A stretch of DNA of 64,000 nt from Nocardia brasiliensis ATCC 700358 (GCF_000250675.2 NC_018681.1:3286001-3350000), one strand, 5' to 3'; shown: positions 33,141-42,059, counted from the stretch's first letter. The notes: a model not told the origin generated them from the letters alone. Program-made: numbers and translations.

Positions 33141-34151
33141 ATGACCATCGATCGACACAGCACCGAGCGCAGAACCGTGACGAGAGGCGGTGTGGTCGCA
33201 CTTCTTTCGGCCCTCACGCTCGCCGCGCCGACGCTCGCCGCCGCGCGCGAGCCCGCGCCGGACGCCACCATCACCTGCGACGACCACGTGACATCCGACG
33301 ATTCCTTCTACAACGGTCCACGTGCCTCGGACACCTACGACAAGCACTTCGAGGGCAGCCACACCGTGCCCGACCTCGACACCCACGTCCCGCAGGGGCT
33401 GGCCACCTGGTCACGCTGGAACGGCACCGACGATCTGCTGCTGATCACCGCGTACGCGCCGAAAAGTCAGGACGACGCCTACATCATCGGTCTCGACGCG
33501 AAGACGGGCCGCCGGGTCGGTGCCGCGCGGATCGACGCGACCCACGCGGGCGGCATCGCGGTCTTCGAGCAGCAGGGCTGGGCGTATGTGTCCGGCAGTC
33601 AGGGCAAGCGGGTCCGGAAGTACCCGTTGAGCCGGTTGCGCGAAGCGATCAGCAACTCGGCCCACTTGGCGCAGGTGGGCGACGACATCGTCGTCGACGG
33701 TGGCTCCTCGTTCCTCGGCAAGCACGGCGACTCGCTGTGGACCGGGCAGTTCGAAACGGATACGAGGGGAGCGATGTATTCCTACCGGGTCGGCCCGAAC
33801 GGTGAGCTGACCGGTCGCGAAGGTCCGTGGGAGGTGCCCAAGAAGACGCAGGGGCTGGCCGTCACCGATGATCTGTTCCTGTACAGCACTTCCTACGGTC
33901 GGCCCAATCGCAGCAATATCTATGTGGTCCGGCGCGGCGCCGGCGATCGCGCGCTCGATACGGCGCGCCTGTCGTGCTTCCGGGCGCCGAGCATGTCGGA
34001 GGGTATGTCGGTCTACGGCGGCGCGGCCTACGCCGTGTACGAATCGGGCGCCGCGTACTACCGCAGCGATCCGAAGAACAAGCCGCGCAACATCATCGAG
34101 CATCTGCACCGCGGTGCGCTGTCGAAGCTGGGCGAGTTGCCGCCGAAATGA
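33141..34151 (+). CDS. Exported protein of unknown function, propeller-like
   Basis: Protein of 336 residues from ATG 33141, GGGAG about ten bases upstream. Sec-type signal peptide with GGVVALLSALTLAAPTLAAA. The mature protein has repeated strand motifs around aromatic and Gly residues (LLLITAYAP, GWAYVSGS, DSLWTGQF, DLFLYSTSYG), which suggests a beta-propeller. One CDD near the start and a later SCF provide cysteines for a possible disulfide. I do not recognise a named family or catalytic motif. It is followed by a 16-pair hairpin and a convergent protease gene. Confidence 0.6.
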   Translation: MTIDRHSTERRTVTRGGVVALLSALTLAAPTLAAAREPAPDATITCDDHVTSDDSFYNGPRASDTYDKHFEGSHTVPDLDTHVPQGLATWSRWNGTDDLLLITAYAPKSQDDAYIIGLDAKTGRRVGAARIDATHAGGIAVFEQQGWAYVSGSQGKRVRKYPLSRLREAISNSAHLAQVGDDIVVDGGSSFLGKHGDSLWTGQFETDTRGAMYSYRVGPNGELTGREGPWEVPKKTQGLAVTDDLFLYSTSYGRPNRSNIYVVRRGAGDRALDTARLSCFRAPSMSEGMSVYGGAAYAVYESGAAYYRSDPKNKPRNIIEHLHRGALSKLGELPPK

Positions 34152-34156
34152 CCTGA

Positions 34157-34191
34157 GCGGCACCGTGGCGGATCGTCCGCCACGGTGCCGC
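34157..34191. terminator. Bidirectional terminator, 16-base-pair perfect stem
   Basis: GCGGCACCGTGGCGGA (34157-34172), loop TCG, TCCGCCACGGTGCCGC (34176-34191). It begins five bases after the stop of the exported-protein gene and ends 14 bases before the stop of the convergent protease gene, so it can serve both transcripts. Confidence 0.75.
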
Positions 34192-34204
34192 CGTCGTACG
34201 ACGA

Positions 34205-35062
34205 TCAGGCGGGGGTGAGCCGGCCCATCGAATGGATCTCGTTCACGTCACTGCCCGTGATGAAAGACCATGGGGCGGTGAAGAACCCGTTGTTGCCCCA
34301 GTTCGAACCCCAGGAGTTCTCGATCGTCACGCCCTTGGCGTCGTAGCCGACGATGGTGACCTCGTGCCCGCCGAGAATTCGCTCGCTGCGCGACGGATTG
34401 TAATTGCTGTTGGCGCCGTCCAGGCTTTCGAAGCTTTCCCTGACTTCGAAGCCGAACGGTACCGGCAGCCCCGCGGCGATCGCGCTCTTGATGTTCGCGA
34501 CGATATCGCCCTTGGTGAGGTCTTTGGCGCCGGACAGCTTGTAGTGCGCGGCATTGGCGCGTTCCGCCGCATCGGGCTGGGTCGTGTAGTCGAAATCGCC
34601 CTGCCAATAGTCGGATTTGGTGTCTATGCCCTGTTGTTGTTCCAGCGGCAACGCGACACCGGCGTAGGTGCCTTCGTCATCACCCTTCGCGATCTGCGAG
34701 TAGATGAACATCGGCGCCATCGGGCTGCCGGCGATCTGCTGTTCGTGCATCAGGATGCCGTAGCCGGTGTAGCCGGTCGCCCAGGTGACGCACGAGCCGA
34801 CCGGTCCCTGATCGCCGGGCGGTAAGGCATACTGCCGCAACGAATACGAGGCGGGCGGCGCACCGATCGCGCCCACCTGGACCGGTAGTGCCAGGCCGAC
34901 GGTGGTATCCCGGCTGAGGCTGTCGCGCGCGGCGGTCCGATCGAGACCGAACGCGTGATGGGCGATTTCGGGTTTCTCCGGCTCCGCGTGCGCGAGGGCG
35001 GGCAGGGCGAGACTGATCCCCACTGCGCAGACGACCGCAGTGGACAAGCGCGATTTTTGCAA
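34205..35062 (-). CDS. Secreted papain-family (C1) cysteine protease
   Basis: Protein of 285 residues. TTG start at 35062 is supported by GGAGGAA four bases upstream. Signal peptide of about 26 residues (AVVCAVGISLALPALAHAE). C1 catalytic elements: oxyanion Gln and nucleophile Cys in DQGPVGSCVTWA, His in GGHEVTIVGYD, and Asn in ENSWGSNWG. The segment between signal and catalytic Cys is short, so no large inhibitory propeptide is present. It is divergent from a second papain-fold protease at 35372. Substrates unknown. Confidence 0.85.
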   Translation of the reverse strand: MQKSRLSTAVVCAVGISLALPALAHAEPEKPEIAHHAFGLDRTAARDSLSRDTTVGLALPVQVGAIGAPPASYSLRQYALPPGDQGPVGSCVTWATGYTGYGILMHEQQIAGSPMAPMFIYSQIAKGDDEGTYAGVALPLEQQQGIDTKSDYWQGDFDYTTQPDAAERANAAHYKLSGAKDLTKGDIVANIKSAIAAGLPVPFGFEVRESFESLDGANSNYNPSRSERILGGHEVTIVGYDAKGVTIENSWGSNWGNNGFFTAPWSFITGSDVNEIHSMGRLTPA

Positions 35063-35371
35063 GGTTCCTCCAGCCGATAAATGGACGGGAAGCGTCGAAC
35101 GGGGTAGGGGGAGTGCGCGATCGACCGCTTCCAGATGGAACTAGCAGCGAACTGAACACGGAGTGTTTCACGTTGTTCGCGCGGCGGCAACGTATAACTC
35201 ACTGTGATTCATTTAAGGGATCGTTAACGGCAATGTCTCGCAAGTAAATTCAGGCAACTCGCCCAATTCGCCGGTGCCTCCCGGCGAACATATTGCGGCC
35301 GCAAATGGGAATGTGTAGCGTGCCGGTACATTTCCGCCGGAAAGTAGCAGGGGGATTCGGAAGGACGGGCT
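35063..35371. promoter_or_regulatory. Divergent region between two secreted protease genes
   Basis: About 310 bases without a gene. Two dyads are visible: TGAACACGGAGTGTTTCA-type imperfect symmetry around 35152-35170, and ACGTTG (35170-35175) facing CAACGT (35188-35193). An AT-rich patch follows at 35191-35225 (GTATAACTCACTGTG, TTTAAGGGATCG). Either dyad could be an operator, but neither was matched to a known regulator. Confidence 0.35.
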
Positions 35372-36022
35372 GTGGCATCGAAATGGAAACTGCTGTGCGG
35401 CCCGGCCGCCCTGTGCCTGGCGCTCACGGTGCACGGATCCGCGGCCGCCGATCCGGACCGGTCCGAATGGGCCGCGGGACGTTCCTACGGCTTGGTGGTG
35501 ACGCCGGGCCTGCCGCCGGTACCGGAACCGCGCTCGGCCGTCTTCGGTGCCCAGACCCTGCCGTATCTGCAACAGACGCAGACCGCGGCGCAGTGGTGCT
35601 GGGCGGCCGACGGCTCGTCCATCGCCACGTACCTGCACAAGCCGATCAGTCAAAGTCGGTACTGCGCACTGGTGCGCGGTGCCGACACCGCCGGCAGCTG
35701 CCCCGACCAGCAGGCCTCGCTCGAAGAGATCGCCGCCGCGTTCCGGAAGATCGGCTTCGGCGCGGCCGTCGGCGCGCCGCTGTCGATGACGAAGGTGGTC
35801 GACGAGATCTCGGCCAACCGGCCGATTCTCACGGGTATCGCATGGACGGCAGGTGGCGGGCACGCGCAGGTCATCTACGGCTTCGACGCGGACGCGGGCA
35901 CCATCACCTACGGCGACCCGTGGCCGAGCTCGCGCCGCAGCGTCACCCAGGCCCTCGATTCGTATACGCAGAACGCGGATTGGGTGTGGTTCGGCGAGGA
36001 CTATGGCATCGCGGCCCGATGA
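35372..36022 (+). CDS. Secreted papain-like cysteine protease (AvrRpt2/C39-like type)
   Basis: Protein of 216 residues from GTG 35372, with GGAAGGACG upstream. Signal peptide with LCLALTVHGSAAA. The catalytic region is QTQTAAQWCWAADGSS: the Q...WCWAA pattern is typical of bacterial papain-like enzymes of the Peptidase_C39_2/C70 group. His lies in GGGHAQVIYGFD and an Asp in YGDPWP. It overlaps the lipoprotein gene by ATGA. The pair may form an exported protease with a surface-anchored partner. Confidence 0.8.
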   Translation: MASKWKLLCGPAALCLALTVHGSAAADPDRSEWAAGRSYGLVVTPGLPPVPEPRSAVFGAQTLPYLQQTQTAAQWCWAADGSSIATYLHKPISQSRYCALVRGADTAGSCPDQQASLEEIAAAFRKIGFGAAVGAPLSMTKVVDEISANRPILTGIAWTAGGGHAQVIYGFDADAGTITYGDPWPSSRRSVTQALDSYTQNADWVWFGEDYGIAAR

Positions 36023-36597
36023 ACGGCGGGCGCCTCGCGATCATGGTCGCGGCCGGCCTGATCCTCACTGGTTGCGTGAATCATGCGGTACCGGTGCAGA
36101 ATTGGGCGACGGAACCGGACCTGGCGGCAATCGACCGCGCGATCGACGCGCCGGCGGCGCAACGCCTCGCGGGCTCGTTCCTGCGCTCACAAGACCCCGC
36201 CGCCGACGGTGCGACGGTGCGACTGCAGCGGGTCGGCGCACCGGTCATGGTGTACGCGACCGACCCGCGGGCCGACCGGGCCGACGATCTCGAACAGGTC
36301 GGCGTCGAGTCGTATATCGCTGTGCCGGTGCGGTTTTCCGGCCGCGATGCGGTCGAAACCATGCAGTTGGAGCCGCGACCGCCGTACCGGCCGCGCGCCA
36401 TGGCGACCGGGGCGGAGGAAACGAACCTGCCGCGGCCCGCCGGGGCCCGGCTGCTGCTCGACTATCCGACCCACACGTGGTTCGCGTGGACACCGACAAA
36501 GGCTACGGTGCTGTCCTCCGGAGCGCTACCGGGCTTGGCGGGCAAGGAATTCGACGCCGCGGGCTTACACGCCGACTTCGGGCGCAGGGTTCCGTAG
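36019..36597 (+). CDS. Lipoprotein of unknown function
   Basis: Protein of 192 residues starting in ATGA at the end of the protease gene. Lipobox LTGC after a hydrophobic stretch gives a membrane-anchored mature protein of about 175 residues. No family is recognised. Features are Arg-rich acidic patches (DPRADRADDLEQ), VPVRFSG, and a TWFAWTP segment. Translational coupling suggests it works with the secreted protease, perhaps as anchor or inhibitor; this is inference. Confidence 0.65.
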   Translation: MNGGRLAIMVAAGLILTGCVNHAVPVQNWATEPDLAAIDRAIDAPAAQRLAGSFLRSQDPAADGATVRLQRVGAPVMVYATDPRADRADDLEQVGVESYIAVPVRFSGRDAVETMQLEPRPPYRPRAMATGAEETNLPRPAGARLLLDYPTHTWFAWTPTKATVLSSGALPGLAGKEFDAAGLHADFGRRVP

Positions 36598-36700
36598 CAG
36601 CCGCCATCCGCGCGGATCGCGGGCATGGGTGCCGGGCAATCCCTCAGCAATGAATCTTGTTCCTGGGACAGTCGTATCGGAATTCGGTCACCCTTGAGGG

Positions 36701-37012
36701 GTGGAGCGCGAACAGTACCCAACGGCCACCTCGGCCGACGCCGTGGCCGCGCGGCAGAGCGCGGCATCGCACCGGTCCGCCGGGGGGACCTGGTTCGACC
36801 GCATAGTGCCGCAGTTGGAGGAAATGGCGCACGAAGTGTGCGATCAGCAAGCGGCCCAGCAGATCCGCGAGATCAAGCGCCGCCACACCGGCACCCTGTT
36901 CCCCGACGACCTCGAGGCATGTACCGGTGCCGACCTCGCGCAGCTGCGCGCCGTGGTCGGCGCGGTCCGCACCGAGCTCGAGGAGGACGAGCCGGTCGAG
37001 CAGCCCGAATGA
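36701..37012 (+). CDS. Small acidic protein of unknown function
   Basis: Protein of 103 residues from GTG 36701. GAGG at 36695-36698 lies too close to the start to be a normal ribosome-binding site, so a leaderless transcript or a different start is possible. The sequence is hydrophilic, predicted helical in the centre (VPQLEEMAHEVCDQQ) and ends in an acidic tail (ELEEDEPVEQPE). No family recognised. It sits between the lipoprotein and the hydrolase on the same strand. Confidence 0.5.
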   Translation: MEREQYPTATSADAVAARQSAASHRSAGGTWFDRIVPQLEEMAHEVCDQQAAQQIREIKRRHTGTLFPDDLEACTGADLAQLRAVVGAVRTELEEDEPVEQPE

Positions 37013-37028
37013 CCGGCCATCCACGGGC

Positions 37029-37049
37029 TTGACCTTGACGCAGGGTCAA
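37029..37049 (+). promoter_or_regulatory. MerR-type dyad overlapping a -35 element
   Basis: TTGACC (37029-37034) faces GGTCAA (37044-37049), with a second TTGAC inside the spacer. A TTGACC -35 fused to a GACC...GGTC dyad is the usual design of MerR-family promoters, where activator twists a long spacer. The hydrolase ATG is at 37068, only 19 bases after the dyad, so the transcript would have a very short or absent leader. The second gene downstream encodes a MerR regulator. Confidence 0.55.
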
Positions 37050-37067
37050 CGCCGCAGGCTGGCTGGC

Positions 37068-37829
37068 ATGGACCTCGAGCACTGGACGGTACACAACGGC
37101 GACGTCGCGCTTTCCGTGGCACGCGGCGGCCACGGGCGACCTCTGGTCCTGTGTCCCGGGCTGCTGACCACCCGGCGCGAGCTGCGGGAGTTGATCGCGT
37201 TGCTGCGGCAGGAGTACGACGTGGTGAGCTTCGACCTGCGCGGCCACGGCGCGAGTTCGCCCGGCGCGCGCTACACGTTCGAGGCGTTCCTCGGTGATCT
37301 CGTCGCGGTACTCGCACAACTGCACGAACGCGGTCTGCGATCGCCGGTGCTGGTGGGGTATTCGCTGGGCGCCGACCTGGCCGTGCACTACGCTGCCCGC
37401 TATCCCGATACCGTCGCCGGACTCGTCCTCATCGACGGGGCGAATCCGCTGCCCGAACCGTTCATCGGGCCGGCCGATCTGGCGGAATTCCGTGCCATGG
37501 CAGCGGATTCCGTGTCTGGGCCGGTGCCGCTCACCGCCGCGGAGGTCTTCGACCTGAACCTCGAGATCGATGTGATCCGCGCCGGCATTCTCGAACGCTA
37601 CCGCGCGATCGACTGCCCGATCAGCATGATCATGTCGACCACGATCGCGGGGGAGCGCGGTGTACGCCGGGCGGCGCGCCACAATCGGCTGTGGCGGGCG
37701 GGGATCGAGCGACTCCTGCGCGCCCGGCCGGACATCACCGCGTCCTGGCTGGACGCGGATCATCGCCTGGTCCGCACCCACCCTGCGGATATCGCCTGGT
37801 TCATCCGGAACGCGACAGCGACCGGATGA
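37068..37829 (+). CDS. Alpha/beta hydrolase
   Basis: Protein of 253 residues from ATG 37068. Alpha/beta-hydrolase fold: VLCPGLLTTRRE with the oxyanion region, FDLRGHGASS, nucleophile Ser in VGYSLGADLAVHYA (GYSLG), a late Asp (SWLDADH) and the catalytic His in DADHRLVRTHP. Close to small esterase/thioesterase-like enzymes. Substrate not evident. It shares a MerR-type promoter with the downstream regulator and is probably part of a ligand-responsive detoxification or esterase unit. Confidence 0.8.
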   Translation: MDLEHWTVHNGDVALSVARGGHGRPLVLCPGLLTTRRELRELIALLRQEYDVVSFDLRGHGASSPGARYTFEAFLGDLVAVLAQLHERGLRSPVLVGYSLGADLAVHYAARYPDTVAGLVLIDGANPLPEPFIGPADLAEFRAMAADSVSGPVPLTAAEVFDLNLEIDVIRAGILERYRAIDCPISMIMSTTIAGERGVRRAARHNRLWRAGIERLLRARPDITASWLDADHRLVRTHPADIAWFIRNATATG

Positions 37830-37860
37830 CGCGATGCGCCCGGACCGGGAGACTGGTCCG

Positions 37861-38643
37861 ATGCTGACCATCGGCGAACTGGCCGCGCACGCGGGTGTCA
37901 CGGTGCGCGCGGTGCGGCACTATCACGCGAAAGGATTGCTGCCGGAACCCGTGCGCGACCACTCCGGCTATCGGCGTTACGACGCGGCCGCCGTGATCGC
38001 GCTGATCAAGATCCGGACTCTCGCCGAGGCCGGGGTGCCGCTGGCGCGCGTCGCGGAGCTGATGCGTGCCGATCCCGCGGCGTTCGCCGCGGCCATCGCA
38101 CAGGTCGACGCGCGGTTGCGCGCGGAGATCCGGGAGCGCGAACGGCACCGGCGGCAGATCGCCCGCCTCGCCGCCGGAGATGGGTTGGCGCTGCCCGTCG
38201 AGGTGGTCGAGTACCTCGACCGGCTGCGGGCGCTGGGCGTGGACGAGCGGATCGTCGCGGTCGAGCGAGACGGGTGGATTCCGCTGGCGGCGCAGGCGCC
38301 CGAGCGAATCCCGGAGTGGTTGGCGCGCAAGCAGATACAGCTCGACGACCCGGAATTCCTCGACTTCTACCTGACTTTGGGCCGGGCACTCGACGTGACC
38401 GACGATCCGGGGCTCGTCGCATCGGCCGACGAGATGGCGGGATACCTTGCCCGGATCGCCGACACGCAAGGCGCGGCGCACGTCGACGACCTCGATATCG
38501 CACCCGGCTTGGCCGAACTCCTGGACGCTTTCGCCTTTGCGGCCGCGCCGCCTGCGCGGCGACTGGTCGAGTTGCTCCGGGAACGCGGCTGGACCGGCTG
38601 GACCAAGGTCGGCCGGGTCGATCCGCCCGCTCACCCCGCCTGA
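37861..38643 (+). CDS. MerR-family transcriptional regulator
   Basis: Protein of 260 residues from ATG 37861 (GGGAG nine bases upstream; ATG 37834 possible). MerR DNA-binding domain: MLTIGELAAHAGVTVRAVRHYHAKGLL, then SGYRRYD and a second helix pair. A coiled-coil segment (RAEIRERERHRRQIARL) forms the dimer. The 150-residue C-terminal domain is helical and lacks Cys, so it is an organic-ligand and not a metal sensor. It lies 31 bases after the hydrolase gene and likely controls the shared promoter at 37029. Its end overlaps the convergent LLM gene by 13 bases. Confidence 0.85.
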   Translation: MLTIGELAAHAGVTVRAVRHYHAKGLLPEPVRDHSGYRRYDAAAVIALIKIRTLAEAGVPLARVAELMRADPAAFAAAIAQVDARLRAEIRERERHRRQIARLAAGDGLALPVEVVEYLDRLRALGVDERIVAVERDGWIPLAAQAPERIPEWLARKQIQLDDPEFLDFYLTLGRALDVTDDPGLVASADEMAGYLARIADTQGAAHVDDLDIAPGLAELLDAFAFAAAPPARRLVELLRERGWTGWTKVGRVDPPAHPA

Positions 38644-39767
38644 CGCCGCAGCCGCGCCGCCAGCCACAGTACGACGCCGTACCCGAAGGCCGCGTCCGCG
38701 CCGGAAACCAAAGCGGCCGTGGGGAAGACGATGGCATGCCGCAAACCCGCGTCGGACAGGGCGCGGATACGGCGCAGAATCTCCGGGGGAGTGCCGATCA
38801 TGAGCCACTCGTGCAGCACCTCGTCCGGTACCTCCGCGATCGCCGCCTGCACCTCGGCCCTGGTCAGCTGGTGCGGCATCAGATCCAGGAGCCCGCGGAA
38901 ACCTTCGCCGAACGGGTGTTTCGCGCCGCAGCGCGCCCACACGGCGTCCGGTGCGAGCAAGCCGAGATAGCGGACCGCGGGTGCGCGCAGCAGCCGACGG
39001 AGGCCCGAATGAGTTCGCGCGGTGAGCATTTGGATCATCTGCGCGGGGACGATCGCGTCCGGGTCGCGTCCGGCGGCGCGGGCGGCGGCGTGCACCAGTC
39101 GCAGTCTTCGCTCGTACTCGGGCGGGGACTGGGTCTCCCACGGGTACCAGCCGTCGGCGTATCGTCCGGTCAGCTCGAGCATCCGGGGGCCGTGCGCGCC
39201 GATCCAGATCTGTGGCATCCGGCCCGGTGGCGGCTTCAGATCCATTGGGGCCCGGTCGATTCGGTAGTACTTTCCGGCGAACTCGAGTGGTTCGGCCGAG
39301 GTGAGTGCCGCGCGGATCACCTGGAGCGCCTCTTCGAGGCGGTCGACCGGGCGATTCCAGGTGAACCCGTAGGGGTCGAGGTTTTCCCGTTCGCCCGACC
39401 CGATGCCGAGGATGGGCGGGGCCTTCGTCATGTGCGCCAGCGTGGCGAACGTCTGCGCCAGCAGCACCGGATGCCGCCGATGCGGGTCCACCACCCCGAC
39501 GCCCAACTGCACCCGTCCGGCCCCGGCCGCCAGATGTGCCAGCAGCGGAGCGTAATCGAATTGCTCGTCCGGGCTGGCGATCGCCTTCGCCTGCGGGGTG
39601 AAGTCGGTATCCCAGATGGCCCGCGGGAAGATGCTGATCAGATGATCCGGGGTCAGCACCGAATCGAGCTTGCCCAACCGGGCCATCCGCACCACGAAGC
39701 GCCCGGCGCTCAGCGGTGGATTGACCCCGGCCATCGTGCCCACTGCGAACGATCGTGCCTCCGCCAC
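38631..39767 (-). CDS. LLM-class flavin/F420-dependent oxidoreductase
   Basis: Protein of 378 residues from GTG 39767, GAGAGGGGAC just upstream; longer in-frame extension is unsupported. Luciferase-like TIM barrel: DHLISIFP near residue 42, LGVGVVDPHRRHPVLLAQTFATL, GIGSGERENLDPYGF, PQIWIGAHGPRMLELTGRYADGWYP. The GAHGP and SGERENL segments are usual in F420-dependent mycobacterial and nocardial members. It lies downstream of an AraC regulator and a desaturase-like gene on the same strand and may share their transcript. Substrate unknown. Confidence 0.82.
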   Translation of the reverse strand: MAEARSFAVGTMAGVNPPLSAGRFVVRMARLGKLDSVLTPDHLISIFPRAIWDTDFTPQAKAIASPDEQFDYAPLLAHLAAGAGRVQLGVGVVDPHRRHPVLLAQTFATLAHMTKAPPILGIGSGERENLDPYGFTWNRPVDRLEEALQVIRAALTSAEPLEFAGKYYRIDRAPMDLKPPPGRMPQIWIGAHGPRMLELTGRYADGWYPWETQSPPEYERRLRLVHAAARAAGRDPDAIVPAQMIQMLTARTHSGLRRLLRAPAVRYLGLLAPDAVWARCGAKHPFGEGFRGLLDLMPHQLTRAEVQAAIAEVPDEVLHEWLMIGTPPEILRRIRALSDAGLRHAIVFPTAALVSGADAAFGYGVVLWLAARLRRQAG

Positions 39768-39813
39768 CGGCGTCCCCTCTCGACCAGCATGCCCGCGCCA
39801 GGCATTCCCCCGA

Positions 39814-40746
39814 TTATCCCGACCGGCGTTGCCCCCGTCCGGCGATTGCGCGGGTTGCCGAGGTCGAGCAGCCGCCCGCTGGGGTGAAGGGGTAGGTGAG
39901 TTGGGCGAGGTAGTCGACCGGGTAGTCGGGTTTGGCGGCCATGCCGAGGTGGGTGCTGGTGAAGCGGCGGTCCGGGTCGTAGGAGAACGTGCGGAACAGG
40001 TGATCCCACAGCAGGGTGAACAGACCGAAGTTGACGTCACCGATACCGGCCCACTTCAGATGGTGGAAGCGATGACCTTCGTTGAGCGCCAGCACATATT
40101 TGAATGGTCCGACTCGATAGTCCGCATTGGAGTGTTGCAAGAGCAACTGGATTGCGACGGCGAGGGCGAGCGCGGCGGCGACCTGGACGGGCAGTCCGAC
40201 GAGGAGCAAAGGCGCGACACCGGCGGCCATTTCGACGGTCTGATGCAGCGGGTGCTTCATCAGACCGTTCAGCCCGTAGAAGCGGGTGACGCTGTGGTGC
40301 ACGGCGTGGAACCGCCAGAGCAGGCCGATCTTGTGGCTGGCCAGGTGCACCAGCGTGATGCCGAAATCGGCGATCAGCACCGCGAGGAGAACCTGCAGGA
40401 CGAACGGCCAGCCGCTCGGCCAGAGGGCAGGCGCGGGCACGATGGCCGCGAGCGCGGGAATGGCGGCGACGCTGACGAGGAGCAGACTTTCGTTGACCGC
40501 GGTGTGGATGCGGTCGCGACGACTGTCGGCCTGTTCACCGTTCCACCCGGGTTCGTACGGGATGATCCGTTCCACCAGGAACGAGGCGGCGACGGCCGCC
40601 GCGAGCACCGCCAGCAGCCAGTATTCGGGGGCGTGCATGGCGGCGAGCGCGATACCGACTCCGTTGAGGCCGAGCAGCATGAAGGGGACGTAGGCGTATC
40701 GAGTGAGCTGTTGCCACGCGGTGAGCGTGCGGGTCGTGCTGGTCAT
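39814..40746 (-). CDS. Sterol desaturase/fatty acid hydroxylase-family membrane protein
   Basis: Protein of 310 residues with four to six membrane segments and the His-box set of the di-iron membrane oxygenases: HLASH (HxxxH), HAVHHS (HxxHH) and HRFHHL (HxxHH). Length and spacing match bacterial sterol-desaturase-superfamily proteins, which hydroxylate or desaturate lipids. It is 48 bases downstream of the AraC gene and 46 bases upstream of the LLM gene, all leftward, so a three-gene unit is likely. Confidence 0.85.
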   Translation of the reverse strand: MTSTTRTLTAWQQLTRYAYVPFMLLGLNGVGIALAAMHAPEYWLLAVLAAAVAASFLVERIIPYEPGWNGEQADSRRDRIHTAVNESLLLVSVAAIPALAAIVPAPALWPSGWPFVLQVLLAVLIADFGITLVHLASHKIGLLWRFHAVHHSVTRFYGLNGLMKHPLHQTVEMAAGVAPLLLVGLPVQVAAALALAVAIQLLLQHSNADYRVGPFKYVLALNEGHRFHHLKWAGIGDVNFGLFTLLWDHLFRTFSYDPDRRFTSTHLGMAAKPDYPVDYLAQLTYPFTPAGGCSTSATRAIAGRGQRRSG

Positions 40747-40794
40747 GGGGACGATCGTGGCGTCGGACGGCCGGTACCGGCTTGAACGTTTCGG

Positions 40795-41532
40795 CTACGG
40801 CGTATGTGCGATGTCCCAGCGCAGGTTCCGGCTCAGCGCGGACGGCGGCAGGCCGAAGATCTCGCGGCAGGTGCGCGTGAGATGGGCGCTGTCGGCGAAC
40901 CCGGCGGCATGCGCGGCGGTGGTGAGGTCCGCACCCGCCGCGGCCGTGGCGATGGCGCGACCGAGCCGGAGCCAGAGGATGAAGCGGCGCAACGGAATTC
41001 CGACCTGCGCGGTGAACAGATGGGTCAACCGGGTCGCGGAGAGACCGACGCGTCCGGCGAGGTCGCGGGTGCTGACCGTGCCGGCGGCGACCAGGTCGGG
41101 CAGCAGCGCCATCGCCGCCTCGACGGCGGGGTGGCGGTCGGGCCGATGCTCGGCGGGCAGCAGAGCGCTCGTCAGGGCGGTGACGAAGGTGTCGAGTCCG
41201 CGTTCGCCGACGGTGTGGGCGGGGAAGCCGAAACCCGTGTTCCAGCCGTCGGTGCGGGCCCGCTGGTGCGCGACGCGACCGGGCTCGCTGTCGGGGTCGA
41301 GGAACACCGCGGTGCCGATGGCCGCGCCCGTATCGATGCGGTGTACCGCATCAGCCGGGATGATGAGGTGAGTCCCGCTGTGCCGCTTGCCATTTCCGTC
41401 CACTACGCACAACTCGGTCGGCGCGGTCATCAGCTGCACCGCGTGGTGCGCGTGGGCGGCGGTGGTCCCGATGGCACCGGCGAAGGCGAGGGTGCCGGGT
41501 CGGAGCAGCGCGGTGCCCTGCCACCGTCGCAC
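40795..41532 (-). CDS. AraC-family transcriptional regulator
   Basis: Protein of 245 residues, GTG start at 41532. N-terminal cupin-like sensor (HHAVQL, SGTHLIIPADAVHRI) and C-terminal double helix-turn-helix: TRDLAGRVGLSATRLTHLFTAQVGIP, then TTAAHAAGFADSAHLTRTCREIFGLPPSAL. It is first in a leftward series with the desaturase-like and LLM genes and probably regulates them. Confidence 0.85.
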   Translation of the reverse strand: MRRWQGTALLRPGTLAFAGAIGTTAAHAHHAVQLMTAPTELCVVDGNGKRHSGTHLIIPADAVHRIDTGAAIGTAVFLDPDSEPGRVAHQRARTDGWNTGFGFPAHTVGERGLDTFVTALTSALLPAEHRPDRHPAVEAAMALLPDLVAAGTVSTRDLAGRVGLSATRLTHLFTAQVGIPLRRFILWLRLGRAIATAAAGADLTTAAHAAGFADSAHLTRTCREIFGLPPSALSRNLRWDIAHTP

Positions 41533-41642
41533 CCTGGCCTCCTGCCGCCCGCGTCGCCGGGCTACCTCGCTTGTCGCACACCCCGCGCGGGGGGCGCGCT
41601 ACAAAGTAACCCGGCGTCGTTCGGCTGCCGGAGCGGGAGCGG

Positions 41643-41948
41643 TCAGTCGTTGTCCTCGTCGATGGAAACGATGGTGCCGGTGCGGGCGTCGACCGCCACC
41701 TCGTAGCCGCCGCCGTCCCTGGTCTTGACATCGATCTCCCACTTGGGCGTGCCGTCCGAGGTGTCGAATTCGATGGACTGCACGGTCGCGCCCATCAGTG
41801 CGTTGCGGGCCGCGTCGAGCGCTTCCTGCTCGGTGACGGCGGGCTCCGCGCCGGCCACCGCGCCGCCGCCGATCAGCGCGACGGCCAGTGCCGCACCGAT
41901 AGTGAGTTTGCGCAGGCCGGAGCCGGGACGGCGGGGTGCGTAGAGCAT
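41643..41948 (-). CDS. Exported PepSY-domain protein
   Basis: Protein of 101 residues from ATG 41948, GGAGGATCACC upstream. Signal or anchor stretch LTIGAALAVALIGGGAVAGAE, then a single PepSY domain: VTEQEALDAARNAL, WEIDVKTRDGGGYEVAVDARTG and the acidic end VSIDEDND. PepSY domains are thought to bind or inhibit peptidases in the cell envelope. The next leftward gene upstream encodes a small two-helix membrane protein. Confidence 0.82.
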   Translation of the reverse strand: MLYAPRRPGSGLRKLTIGAALAVALIGGGAVAGAEPAVTEQEALDAARNALMGATVQSIEFDTSDGTPKWEIDVKTRDGGGYEVAVDARTGTIVSIDEDND

Positions 41949-42059
41949 GGTGATCCTCCTCAGTCGGTGACGCCGATGGCGCGACCCGAGGCCGATGGCG
42001 GCTGCCGCGCCCTGTGCGGGGGAACTACCACCTGAACTCCGTTATATGCGTTCGGGCTC

